10,935 bases of DNA from Dehalococcoidia bacterium (GCA_016844565.1 JAENJB010000084.1:1-10935), one strand, 5' to 3'. Counted from the stretch's first letter, positions 1-6,671 are shown. The notes: generated from the sequence alone by a model not told the origin. Program-made: numbers and translations.

Positions 1-249
1 GGTCAGCTTGACCTGATGGGGCATGATGAGATAGCCGAAGGCGCTGACCGTCCTCTGGATGGTGCTGCGCGTCACCTCCGCCGTATCCACGCCTTCGAGA
101 GGATCGGTCTGCCCTCGCGCGGCGAAGATCGGTCTGATGACGAAGACCCCTACCAGGATGAGCACCAGGATAATGGCGGGAATGGCAAAGCGGCGCCAGC
201 GCTTGTTCTTCAGCATGCCGTTGCCGGTCTCATTTCGAGAGTTCATCAT
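1..249 (-). CDS. Membrane-fusion (HlyD/RND-type) efflux adaptor, N-terminal part only
   Basis: This reading frame starts at ATG 249 and stays open for 83 codons to the window edge, so the C-terminal part lies outside. A second ATG follows directly at 246. An AGGGG ribosome site sits just upstream of ATG 249. The N-terminus is short and basic (KNKRWRR, residues 14-20), followed by one hydrophobic segment at about 21-38. Next comes GVDTAEVTRSTIQRTVSAFG (53-72), which resembles the start of the first beta-hairpin of periplasmic adaptor subunits. In that family the protein is anchored in the inner membrane and links an ABC or RND exporter to the cell exterior. The substrate cannot be told, and any transporter partner would lie to the left of the window. 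The family call is sound for the visible part but rests on only 83 residues. Confidence 0.7.
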   Translation of the reverse strand, partial: MMNSRNETGNGMLKNKRWRRFAIPAIILVLILVGVFVIRPIFAARGQTDPLEGVDTAEVTRSTIQRTVSAFGYLIMPHQVKLT

Positions 250-281
250 GGCTCACCCCTTCCTGCTACTTCTTACCGGGA

Positions 282-313
282 ATGATAGCAGCCAAATATT
301 AAGATGCTGTTAA
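282..313 (-). promoter_or_regulatory. Possible promoter of the efflux adaptor gene
   Basis: On the minus strand TGCTATCAT (290 to 282) is an extended -10 element (TGn followed by five of six TATAAT matches). A TTAACA lies upstream (313 to 308), but the 20-base spacer is longer than ideal. The distance to ATG 249 is about 30 bases. This is a motif match only. Confidence 0.35.
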
Positions 314-324
314 GTGCTTGGAAC

Positions 325-364
325 GGATTCTTCGCCTGACGTTCCGCTCAGGCTCAGAATGACA
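325..364. repeat. Short dispersed-repeat-like hairpin
   Basis: The stretch begins GGATTCTTCGCC and ends CTCAGAATGAC. It contains a perfect 6-bp stem, GCCTGA (334-339) with TCAGGC (348-353). It resembles the small palindromic repeats scattered between genes in many bacterial genomes. It has only this one clear copy in the window, so the repeat status is inferred from its form. The rest of the 250-403 gap holds little else apart from the proposed adaptor promoter. A second 6-bp inverted pair, GCCGTA (385-390) and TACGGC (405-410), overlaps the stop codon of the neighbouring VWA gene. It lacks a T tract and is not called a terminator. Confidence 0.4.
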
Positions 365-403
365 AGTTATCTGTGACCGGCCCGGCCGTAAGTCAGGGGT
401 GGC

Positions 404-1423
404 CTACGGCACCCGGCTGAACCAGAGCAAGGAAAGCATTCCGGCGACGAGCAAGAACATTATCGCCAGCCCGGTGAACCCGGCGGTAAGCTCCGTCTCC
501 TCCGGCTTGAGAATCAGCTGTGTGCCCAGATTCTCGTAAATCTTCTGAAGGTCGGCTTCGCTGTCCGCTTTGAAGTACTCAGCGTGAGTCTCAACGGCGA
601 TGCTCTTGAGAGTCTCCTCGTCCAGCTGAACGCGGACCGAACGTCCCCCGACCCTCAGAACCGACCCTTCGGGACTGCCCACGCCGATGGTGTATACCCG
701 CACACCACGATTGGACGCATGCTTTATTACTGCCAGCGGCGGTGGGCCGACGTTGCTCTGCCCATCGCTCAGCAGAACGATGACCGCCGGAGCGTAAGTG
801 CCGGGCGGCAAGGGTGGCGGCGGGGGAGATACCTGGAAACCAGCGCCGGAATCGTTCAGGAACTCCGATGCTATTGCATCCGGAGACCCTTCGAAGATAG
901 CGTCCAAAGAGGCCAGGATGCCACGTCCGATGGCAGTGCCCCGCTGGGGTGTCAGGCGGTTGATGGCCGCAAGTACTGCCTCGCGGTCCGTGGTCGGCGC
1001 CTGCACCAGTGAAGCGGCGTCGGTGAACGAGACGACACCGATGCGAACATGCTCCGGCTGGTTCCCCACAAAGGCGACCGCCGCCGCTTTCGCCGCTTCC
1101 ATCCGGTTCGGTTTGAGGTCATCCGCCCGCATGCTCCCCGAGACATCGAGCGTCAGGATGACCGTGCCCTGCTGGGACGGCAGCACGACGGTCGCCATAG
1201 GGCGCGCCAGCGCCACAATCATGGTTGTCATGCCGATGAGGAACAGAAGGGGCGGAACGTGCCGGCGGAAGCCGGGGCCGCGTCCCAGCGCCTCTTTGAC
1301 CAGCGAGAGGCTGGCGTACCGGAGGGCGAATTTCTTCCTCCCCCGCTGCACCAGCACGTAGGTGATGACGAATGCCGGCACGAGCGCCAGCAACCACAAC
1401 ATCTCAACCCAGAGGAAATGCAT
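404..1423 (-). CDS. VWA-domain membrane protein, BatA-like
   Basis: This 339-residue protein is built like BatA/BatB proteins: two N-terminal membrane segments (about 6-25 and 57-76), a von Willebrand A domain (about 87-300), and a C-terminal membrane segment (about 314-334). The MIDAS metal site is intact: DVSGS at 93-97 gives the DxSxS motif, T163 (RGTAIG) supplies the threonine and D220 (LLSDG) the second aspartate. The VWA domain is expected to bind a divalent metal and partner proteins. Residues 199-207 are almost all proline, an unusual insertion in the middle of the VWA fold. The start has a GGAG site at good spacing inside the end of the DUF58 gene, whose stop is only 3 bases upstream, so the two are translated together. 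It is the last gene of the MoxR-DUF58-VWA operon. The family is clear; the client process in this organism is unknown. Confidence 0.9.
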   Translation of the reverse strand: MHFLWVEMLWLLALVPAFVITYVLVQRGRKKFALRYASLSLVKEALGRGPGFRRHVPPLLFLIGMTTMIVALARPMATVVLPSQQGTVILTLDVSGSMRADDLKPNRMEAAKAAAVAFVGNQPEHVRIGVVSFTDAASLVQAPTTDREAVLAAINRLTPQRGTAIGRGILASLDAIFEGSPDAIASEFLNDSGAGFQVSPPPPPLPPGTYAPAVIVLLSDGQSNVGPPPLAVIKHASNRGVRVYTIGVGSPEGSVLRVGGRSVRVQLDEETLKSIAVETHAEYFKADSEADLQKIYENLGTQLILKPEETELTAGFTGLAIMFLLVAGMLSLLWFSRVP

Positions 1424-1426
1424 TTC

Positions 1427-2413
1427 TCACTCCGTTCGTCTATCCCACCCATCTGTTTCGCTTCGCCGAGATGACAGGCCACGAGTGTTCGTGCGCCCCG
1501 ACGGCGTCGAAGAGGCTGGTGACTTCTTTCTTTGTTTGCGCGACATCGCGAACCGCAGGACCTCCTGCACCAGGTCGCCTTCGGTGGAAAGCTCGACCAC
1601 GTCCACGCCGTCGCGGTGGAGCGCGACGTTCAGCTCGTACTCACGTTTCTGCGCAGCTTCGACAAACCTGTTCCGGAACCGCTTGTCGTGGGTATCGATG
1701 TAGAGCTGTTCACCGGTCTCGGCGTCCTCGAGGATGACCGGGCCGATGTCCGGAAGCTCTACTTCGCGCGGGTCGTACAGGCGGACCGCCAGGACTTCAT
1801 GCCGCCGGGTCAGCGGGCCGAGCACCTTCTCCCAACCGGGAGCACTGATGAAATCGGACACTATGAAGACCAACGACCGCCGCCTGATCATGCGCAGCGC
1901 GGCCTCGAGCAGCGCCGCCAGGTCCGTCGGCGGAGAGTTCTTCAATTTGGGTTGACCGGTGAGGTCGCTGATGAGACGGAGGACCTGGGGCTTGCCGCCC
2001 TGGGCCGGAATCACGCGCTCCACCTTGCCGCTGTAGATAATAGCGCCCACCCGGTTGCCATGCCGCGTGAGCAAGCGCGCCAGCACGGCGACGAAGTCAA
2101 TCAGCAGATTGCGCTTGAGCGTCTGCACCGTCCCGAAGTCCACCGACGGACTGAGGTCGAGCAAGAACCAGGCGGTCACCTCCCGGTCTTCGACGTACTC
2201 CCGCACGTACGGCGTTTGCATGCGAGCGGTGACATTCCAGTCGATGCGGCGGATATCATCGCTGAACTGGTACTCGCGCAGGTCAGCCAGGTCCAGGCCG
2301 AAACCGCGGAACAGCGTCCGGTAGTCGCCCTGCAGCAGCCCGTCGAGACGGCGGACCACCGTCCAGTCGAGGCGCTGCAGTATTCTCTCAGGATTCCGCA
2401 CTAACTGTGGCAT
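1427..2413 (-). CDS. DUF58 domain protein of the MoxR operon
   Basis: This 328-residue soluble protein has the DUF58 hallmark FGLDLADLREYQFSDDIR (38-55) followed by IDWN (57-60). DUF58 proteins contain a VWA-like fold, and here DLSPS at 86-90 keeps the DxSxS metal-site pattern, with a later VSDF (185-188) where a second acidic residue is expected. No membrane segments are visible, unlike longer DUF58 proteins. The gene starts inside the 3' end of moxR (26-base overlap) with no clear ribosome site, so translational coupling is likely. These genes nearly always sit beside a MoxR ATPase; the pair is thought to assemble or activate metal-dependent partners. The last 30 or so residues (about 297-328) are basic, rich in Ser, Arg and Thr, and look unlike a folded domain. 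Part of them is encoded by a dispersed-repeat-like sequence. Confidence 0.9.
   Translation of the reverse strand: MPQLVRNPERILQRLDWTVVRRLDGLLQGDYRTLFRGFGLDLADLREYQFSDDIRRIDWNVTARMQTPYVREYVEDREVTAWFLLDLSPSVDFGTVQTLKRNLLIDFVAVLARLLTRHGNRVGAIIYSGKVERVIPAQGGKPQVLRLISDLTGQPKLKNSPPTDLAALLEAALRMIRRRSLVFIVSDFISAPGWEKVLGPLTRRHEVLAVRLYDPREVELPDIGPVILEDAETGEQLYIDTHDKRFRNRFVEAAQKREYELNVALHRDGVDVVELSTEGDLVQEVLRFAMSRKQRKKSPASSTPSGRTNTRGLSSRRSETDGWDRRTE
1449..1475. repeat. Dispersed-repeat-like sequence inside the DUF58 gene end
   Basis: Read on the minus strand (1475 to 1449) this begins GTCATCTCGGCGAAGCGAA. It closely follows the left arm of the element at 3442-3602, which begins GTCATTGCGAGCGAAGCGAA. 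It encodes about residues 313-322 of the DUF58 protein. The resemblance is by eye over about 27 bases; chance similarity is possible but the shared GCGAAGCGAA core is striking. Confidence 0.45.
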
Positions 2414-3404
2414 GGGTCTGCAAGGGCTGCGCCGGCGCCGGGACGCGTTCCAGAATCCGCTGCAATATCTGGTCGCTGGTCACGCCATCGGATAGGGCTT
2501 CATAAGAAAGGACCAGCCGGTGCCGCATCACATCGAGCGCCATATCCAGGACGTCCTGCGGCACCACATAGGTGCGGCCGCGCACGAAGGCGAGAGAGCG
2601 TGCGCTCAGGATCAAGTTGATGGAGGCGCGCGGGCTGGCGCCGTACATGATGTAGCTGGCAACGTCCGGGATGCCGAACTTCTCGGGGTCGCGAGTGGCC
2701 GTCGCCAGGCGCACGGCGAACTGAGTGAGTGAAGGGTCGACATACACCTTCTCCGTCTCACGGCGGAGGTCAATCAGCTGCCCGGTAGTCACCACCGCCT
2801 TCACCTGCGCCGGAGCGCCCGTCACCCGCTCAACGATGACGAACTCATCGGTCTCGCTCGGGTAGTCCACCACTACCTTCATCATGAAGCGGTCCACCTG
2901 CGCCTCGGGAAGGGGATAGGTCCCCTCGGTCTCGATGGGGTTCTGGGTGGCCATCACCAGAAACGGTTCGGGCACCTTGTAGGTTTGACCGCCGATGGTG
3001 ACCTGCCGTTCCTGCATGACTTCGAGGAGTGCGCTCTGCACCTTGGCAGGGGCGCGGTTTATCTCATCGGCGAGCAAGAGGTTGGTGAAGACGGGACCGA
3101 GCGACGTGCTGAACTCACCCGTCCTCTGGTTGTAGATGCGGGTGCCAACGAGGTCCGCCGGGACGAGGTCGGGTGTGAACTGGATGCGCTTGAAGAGACC
3201 ATGAATCGCCTCAGCCAGCGTCTTGATCGTCAGTGTTTTCGCCAGTCCCGGCACGCCTTCGACCAGCAAGTGCCCCTGCGACAGGAGGGCAACGAGCACA
3301 CGCTCCAGCAGATGGTCCTGCCCGACGATAACCTTCTTGACTTCGTAGAGGATTTGCTCCATCAGCGGAGCCTCCTGCAGTTTCTTGAGAATATCTTCGT
3401 TCAT
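2388..3404 (-). CDS. MoxR family AAA+ ATPase
   Basis: This 338-residue AAA+ ATPase is complete. Walker A is GVPGLAKT (50-57), Walker B is LLADEIN (110-116) with D113 and E114, sensor 1 is ATQNP (152-156) within the MoxR signature ATQNPIETEGTYPLPEAQ (152-169), the arginine-finger region is DRF (171-173), and the sensor 2 region is SPRAS (257-261). MoxR ATPases act in the cytoplasm as chaperone-like motors for VWA-domain partners, which matches the DUF58 and VWA genes directly downstream. I chose ATG 3404 because a GGAGA site (3411-3415 on the complement) sits 6 bases upstream. The frame could be extended to ATG 3446, but those 14 codons run into the repeat at 3442 and lose the ribosome site. 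The protein begins MNEDILKKLQ, followed by a typical MoxR N-terminal helix and IVGQD (26-30). The exact substrate is unknown. Confidence 0.95.
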   Translation of the reverse strand: MNEDILKKLQEAPLMEQILYEVKKVIVGQDHLLERVLVALLSQGHLLVEGVPGLAKTLTIKTLAEAIHGLFKRIQFTPDLVPADLVGTRIYNQRTGEFSTSLGPVFTNLLLADEINRAPAKVQSALLEVMQERQVTIGGQTYKVPEPFLVMATQNPIETEGTYPLPEAQVDRFMMKVVVDYPSETDEFVIVERVTGAPAQVKAVVTTGQLIDLRRETEKVYVDPSLTQFAVRLATATRDPEKFGIPDVASYIMYGASPRASINLILSARSLAFVRGRTYVVPQDVLDMALDVMRHRLVLSYEALSDGVTSDQILQRILERVPAPAQPLQTHATVSAES

Positions 3405-3441
3405 TAGTTCTCTCCGGAGTTGTTTACTAATGCACCTGTGT

Positions 3442-3602
3442 GTCATTGCGAGCGAAGCGAAGCAATCTCCTGCAGACCTTCATAGAAATGCCGTGCTCTC
3501 TTCTCATGACTGGCCCGCCATCGTGTAAACATAGTATCGTCCGTTCGCAAGAGCACTGTTTTGAGATTGCTTCGTCCCGATTCCATCGGACCTCGCAATG
3601 AC
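3442..3602. repeat. Inverted-repeat element (MITE-like or REP-pair), copy A
   Basis: The element opens with GTCATTGCGAG (3442-3452) and closes with its exact complement CTCGCAATGAC (3592-3602). Inside lie a second inverted pair, CGAAGCAATCTC (3458-3469) and GAGATTGCTTCG (3563-3574). About 93 bases between the arms contain no convincing gene. The element fills most of the 218-base gap between the protease gene's 3' end and moxR. A similar element occurs at 6672-6768, so this is a true repeat within the window. It carries no transposase; it could be a non-autonomous mobile element or a pair of REP-type palindromes. Which of these it is cannot be decided here. Confidence 0.75.
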
Positions 3603-3622
3603 GCCCCTCGTCACTCTACAAT

Positions 3623-4513
3623 TCAATACGGGGGCGAGCCGGCCGCGGCCGCTGCGGTCTCAATCGGCACGGCAAAGCCGATGCCGATGAAGAATTCTTG
3701 GTCGGTCGGATTCAACAGCGCCGTAACAATGCCGACGACCTCGCCGGCGCGGTTGACCAGCGGCCCTCCGGAATTGCCGGGGTTGACAGCGGCGTCGAAC
3801 TGGATCAGGTTGTTCAGCGTTTGGGTAATCTTCGACGGCCTGATACTCCGTCCCAGTCCGGAGACGACCCCCGCCGATAGCGAGTTGCTGATTCCAAACG
3901 GGTTCCCCACAGCGACCACTTCGTCGCCGACGCGCAGCAACGCTCTTGGCGCCAGCGTCGCCGGCACCAGGTCATCGGGGATCACCGCCGGCCGGAGGAC
4001 GGCCAGGTCGTTTTCCGGCTGTGTCACACTGACTTCGGCGTCCGACTCCGTGCCATCCGCGAAGACGACTTGAACCCGGGTGGCGCCCCGAACGACATGC
4101 AGGCTAGTCAGGATAGTCCCCCTGTCGTCAATCACAACGCCGGTGCCAAGACCGCCTTCGCCTCTCGGGCCGAGCGCGCGGACGCGCACCAGCGACGGTC
4201 TGATGACCTCGTATACTTGAGACGAATACGATGGCTTGGGCGGAGCCGCTTCCAGGGCCTTCTCGACGGCGGCGTCAATATCGCGCAACGTCAGGCGCTG
4301 CGGGTCCGGTTTGGCAGTATCGTAGAGCAGCATCGCCGCCAGTGCGATGAGGATGCCCGCTCCAACGAGCAGGGCGTTACCGAAACGGGCGCGGAAGCGA
4401 CTGAGGCGTTGCCGCAGGGCTTCTGCCCGGGACGGTGGCGCCTGAGGTTCCGGCTGCGCTTGAAGAGAACGATGAGGAAACGGTGCATTCCCCCGCATGA
4501 TGTTACGCCGCAT
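3623..4513 (-). CDS. Membrane-anchored trypsin-like serine protease, HtrA/S1C type, no PDZ
   Basis: This 296-residue protein has a basic, proline-rich cytoplasmic N-terminus (1-45), one membrane anchor (about 46-63), a linker, and a trypsin-like domain (about 97-285). The catalytic triad is visible as H139 (TSLHVV), D169 (ENDLAVL) and S248 (NPGNSGGPLV). It would act outside the membrane on misfolded or regulatory proteins, as HtrA/DegP-type proteases do. It stops shortly after GIGFAVPIET (277-286), exactly where family members normally run into a PDZ domain, so the substrate-sensing and oligomerising part is missing. The last residues are an alanine run and SPPY. The stop lies 21 bases from repeat copy A, which may be related. 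ATG 4513 is supported by GGAGG nine bases upstream; ATG 4498 is a weaker alternative. A promoter with a Fur-like box lies about 75-115 bases upstream. Confidence 0.9.
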   Translation of the reverse strand: MRRNIMRGNAPFPHRSLQAQPEPQAPPSRAEALRQRLSRFRARFGNALLVGAGILIALAAMLLYDTAKPDPQRLTLRDIDAAVEKALEAAPPKPSYSSQVYEVIRPSLVRVRALGPRGEGGLGTGVVIDDRGTILTSLHVVRGATRVQVVFADGTESDAEVSVTQPENDLAVLRPAVIPDDLVPATLAPRALLRVGDEVVAVGNPFGISNSLSAGVVSGLGRSIRPSKITQTLNNLIQFDAAVNPGNSGGPLVNRAGEVVGIVTALLNPTDQEFFIGIGFAVPIETAAAAAGSPPY

Positions 4514-4544
4514 TTGCCGAGGCCTCCATACCCCCCTCCCACTA

Positions 4545-4558
4545 CCACCCGATGGTGG
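4545..4558. other. Small hairpin in the protease gene leader
   Basis: CCACC (4545-4549) and GGTGG (4554-4558) form a perfect 5-bp stem around CGAT. It falls in the predicted 5' untranslated leader of the protease mRNA, upstream of its ribosome site. No T tract follows on either strand, so it is not called a terminator. Confidence 0.3.
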
Positions 4559-4586
4559 AGAGTGAGGTCACACTGGTGATGAAAAC

Positions 4587-4628
4587 GTGATTGATTATCA
4601 TTATTTCAACTTCCGGAGACGTTGTCAA
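4587..4628 (-). promoter_or_regulatory. Sigma-70-type promoter with overlapping Fur-box-like site, upstream of protease
   Basis: On the minus strand TTGACA (4628 to 4623), a perfect -35, is followed after exactly 17 bases by AATAAT (4605 to 4600), five of six matches to the -10 consensus. Over the -10 lies AATAATGATAATCAATCAC (4605 to 4587), which matches the classical 19-base Fur box GATAATGATAATCATTATC at 15 positions. The promoter lies partly in the 3' end of the hydrolase gene and points at the protease gene, giving a leader of about 80 bases. The promoter is well supported by sequence; binding by Fur or a related metal regulator is inference, and AT-rich promoter DNA can mimic this box. 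Confidence 0.55.
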
Positions 4629-5448
4629 TTCCATCTTCCGCGCACCTGTCGCTGTTGTCTTTGTCAGGCACGGCCGCCTCAGCGTTGTACCGCGCCCCGG
4701 TGTCATTGAAGAAAGCGTGCGCAGCCCCGGGATAGACCTTGTACTCAAAGCTCTTATTGTGCTTCTGCATCGCTTCCGCCAGCCGGGGGACGTTGACGGT
4801 GATGCGGGTGTCTTCCGCCCCGTAGATGCCGAGCATCGGGCCGCTTATGTTGGCCACATCATCCAGATTGGTGGGATTCGGCCCGTAGTAGACTACCGCT
4901 GTCCTGAGCCCCATGACCCTGGTGGCCATCAGCAGGGAGTTGCCGCCGCCCCAGCAATAGCCGATAACTCCGATGCGGTCCGCTTTCACATAAGGACGGC
5001 TTTTCAGGTAATCGAAGGCCGCCTGGAAGTCCTGGACGACGCCCTCACTCGATAGGACGCCGATGGCGGCCACCGCCTCATCATCCGTAGCAAACTTCTC
5101 TCTACCACCGACCCTGGAGAGGAGGTCGACGCCCAGAACCACGTACCCCTGGTTGGCAAACCGGCGAGTCACATCTTTGATATGCTCCGTAAGGCCCCGG
5201 TTCTCATGAATCACAATCAGAGCTGGCAGGGGCCCTCCGGCCGCGGGCCTCGCCTCGTACGCGCTTATCGCGCCAGCCTGCCCTGGGAAGCTGACGGCGG
5301 CGCTGACAATGCCAGCCGTGGGAGTAGGAGCAGGTGGAACCGGAGCGGGGGCCGGGGCAGGAACGGGAGCGGGAGCAGACGGAGCTGCAGGCGCAGGGGC
5401 AGGCGCCCTGGCGGGACTGCACCCCAGTAGCAGGGCTACGACTGACAT
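4606..5448 (-). CDS. Dienelactone hydrolase family lipoprotein
   Basis: This 280-residue alpha/beta hydrolase belongs to the dienelactone hydrolase family. The nucleophile is Cys165 in GYCWGG (163-168), with D213 (AEDTR) and H244 (GAAHAFF) completing the triad and E82 in HENRG as in family members. It likely hydrolyses an ester or lactone; the substrate is unknown. The N-terminus is hydrophobic with a lipobox LLLGC (Cys10), then a long alanine-proline linker (11-44), so the enzyme is probably tethered outside the membrane. With ATG 5448 the signal has only nine residues and no positive charge, and no ribosome site is clear. Upstream codons continue as LVSAVVV without an ATG, GTG or TTG before a stop, so the true start is uncertain. 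After RYNAEAA (253-259) the usual family ending, a helix near AWxRTLAFF, is replaced by an acidic tail that also encodes the next gene's promoter. Confidence 0.85.
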   Translation of the reverse strand: MSVVALLLGCSPARAPAPAPAAPSAPAPVPAPAPAPVPPAPTPTAGIVSAAVSFPGQAGAISAYEARPAAGGPLPALIVIHENRGLTEHIKDVTRRFANQGYVVLGVDLLSRVGGREKFATDDEAVAAIGVLSSEGVVQDFQAAFDYLKSRPYVKADRIGVIGYCWGGGNSLLMATRVMGLRTAVVYYGPNPTNLDDVANISGPMLGIYGAEDTRITVNVPRLAEAMQKHNKSFEYKVYPGAAHAFFNDTGARYNAEAAVPDKDNSDRCAEDGIDNVSGS

Positions 5449-5500
5449 GACGACTACGGCGGATACCAGGCCGATATGTGGCTACAAAGAAATACCGCAC

Positions 5501-5681
5501 TACCCCATGGGTTCATATTACCCCATAGAGAGTATAACGGGCCGGGGACGGAAAGGATATCCGTCTAACTACTTAATCAGGCAGGGAAACCCTGCGTATG
5601 TACAGTAGGAATGAGTTGCCTCAGCCGCCGAAGGCGGGTAGAATGGCGACCGGCGCCACCAAGAGACAAAGGAGGGACGAA
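5501..5681 (+). promoter_or_regulatory. cysK leader: possible promoter, direct repeats and three hairpins
   Basis: The region between the divergent hydrolase and cysK genes holds several small structures. TATAAC (5533-5538) could be a -10, with only a weak TTCATA as -35. TACCCCAT occurs twice, at 5501-5508 and 5519-5526, 18 bases apart and flanking the -35 region, as an operator might. Three hairpins follow: GACGG/CCGTC (5547-5551 with 5561-5565), GCAGGG/CCCTGC (5581-5586 with 5590-5595, AAA loop), and CCGCC/GGCGG (5625-5629 with 5633-5637, GAA loop). I recognise no known riboswitch or T-box here. A strong GGAGGG ribosome site (5671-5676) precedes ATG 5682. Confidence 0.35.
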
Positions 5682-6608
5682 ATGGCAAAGATCGCCAGTG
5701 ATATTACCAAACTCATCGGCCGCACGCCGCTGGTCAGGCTGAACCGGCTGACCAGCGGGCTGGACGCCGAAGTCGTCGCCAAACTGGAGTCCTTCAACCC
5801 CTGCTCCAGCGTCAAAGACCGCATCGGGCTCAGCATGATTGAGGCTGCTGAAAAGCAGCGGCTGATCGGTAAGGATTCCATCATCCTGGAGCCGACCTCG
5901 GGCAACACGGGCATCGCCCTGGCTTTCATCTGCGCCGCCAAAGGCTACAAGTGTGCCTTCACCATGCCGGAGACCTTCAGTGTGGAGCGCAGAGCTTTGC
6001 TCAAGGCGTTCGGGGCCGAGCTTATCCTGACCCCGGCAGCCGAGGGCATGAAGGGCGCCATCAGGAAGGCGGATGAGCTGGCGGCTGGCGACAAGAGGTA
6101 CATCGTCCCCCAGCAGTTCAAGAACCCCGCCAATCCCGAGATTCACCGCAAGACCACGGCGGAGGAAATCTGGCAGGACACCGACGGCAGGGCTGACATT
6201 CTGATATCAGGCGTCGGCACTGGCGGCACCATTACCGGGGTGGCCGAGGTCATCAAGGCCAGGAAACCGGGATTCCTGGCCATTGCCGTTGAGCCGACCA
6301 AGTCTCCGGTCCTCTCAGGCGGGCAGCCCGCTCCGCACAAGATTCAGGGGATAGGGGCCGGTTTCGTGCCCGACGTACTGCGGATGGAGCTGGTGGACGA
6401 GGTCATACAGGTCGTTGACGAAGACGCCGGCGCGACGGCCAGAAGGTTGATGAAGGAAGAGGGGATACTGGCGGGCATATCCTCGGGCGCCGCGGTATGG
6501 GCGGCGCTCGAAGTAGCCAAGAGGCCGCAAAGCAAGGGCAAGCTCATCGTAGTCATCTTGCCGGATACCGGCGAGCGCTACCTGAGTACCTGGCTCTTTC
6601 AGGAATAG
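5682..6608 (+). CDS. cysK: Cysteine synthase (O-acetylserine sulfhydrylase)
   Basis: This cytoplasmic PLP enzyme makes L-cysteine from O-acetylserine and sulfide, the last step of cysteine biosynthesis. At 308 residues it has the normal family length. The PLP lysine is K45 in SSVKDR (42-47), the substrate-binding loop is PTSGNTG (71-77), the phosphate-binding loop is GTGGT (179-183), and GISSGA (265-270) and PDTGERYLST (294-303) are the usual C-terminal active-site segments. I chose ATG 5682 because GGAGGG lies 5 bases upstream and the protein then begins at the conserved start before LIGRTPLVRL. The frame stays open back to ATG 5598, but that would add 28 residues with no family similarity and would cover the ribosome site. 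The gene appears to be transcribed alone. Its hairpin-rich leader hints at regulation, but no recognised control element is visible. Confidence 0.95.
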   Translation: MAKIASDITKLIGRTPLVRLNRLTSGLDAEVVAKLESFNPCSSVKDRIGLSMIEAAEKQRLIGKDSIILEPTSGNTGIALAFICAAKGYKCAFTMPETFSVERRALLKAFGAELILTPAAEGMKGAIRKADELAAGDKRYIVPQQFKNPANPEIHRKTTAEEIWQDTDGRADILISGVGTGGTITGVAEVIKARKPGFLAIAVEPTKSPVLSGGQPAPHKIQGIGAGFVPDVLRMELVDEVIQVVDEDAGATARRLMKEEGILAGISSGAAVWAALEVAKRPQSKGKLIVVILPDTGERYLSTWLFQE

Positions 6609-6621
6609 GAGACCACCAGAT

Positions 6622-6643
6622 TGCTTCGGGGCACCACGAAGCA
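6622..6643 (+). other. Hairpin just after cysK
   Basis: TGCTTCG (6622-6628) and CGAAGCA (6637-6643) form a perfect 7-bp stem with an 8-base loop, 13 bases beyond the cysK stop. There is no following T tract, so a factor-independent terminator is doubtful. The left half, AGATTGCTTCG, also matches the arm of the neighbouring inverted-repeat elements, so it may be a repeat fragment. Confidence 0.35.
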
Positions 6644-6671
6644 TGAAAACATACCCCCGTCGCAGTTGCCT

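Noticed and set aside
1532..2404. 290-codon plus-strand frame opposite the DUF58 gene
   Set aside because: No recognisable domain; high-GC antisense frame of a well-supported gene.
3405..3446. 14-codon N-terminal extension of the MoxR ATPase
   Set aside because: The ATG lies in repeat copy A, while ATG 3404 has a good ribosome site and a family-like N-terminus.
3442..3602. CRISPR array
   Set aside because: The repeats are inverted, few, and without regular spacers.
5501..5681. T-box or known riboswitch ahead of cysK
   Set aside because: No T-box sequence or recognised riboswitch core could be found by eye.
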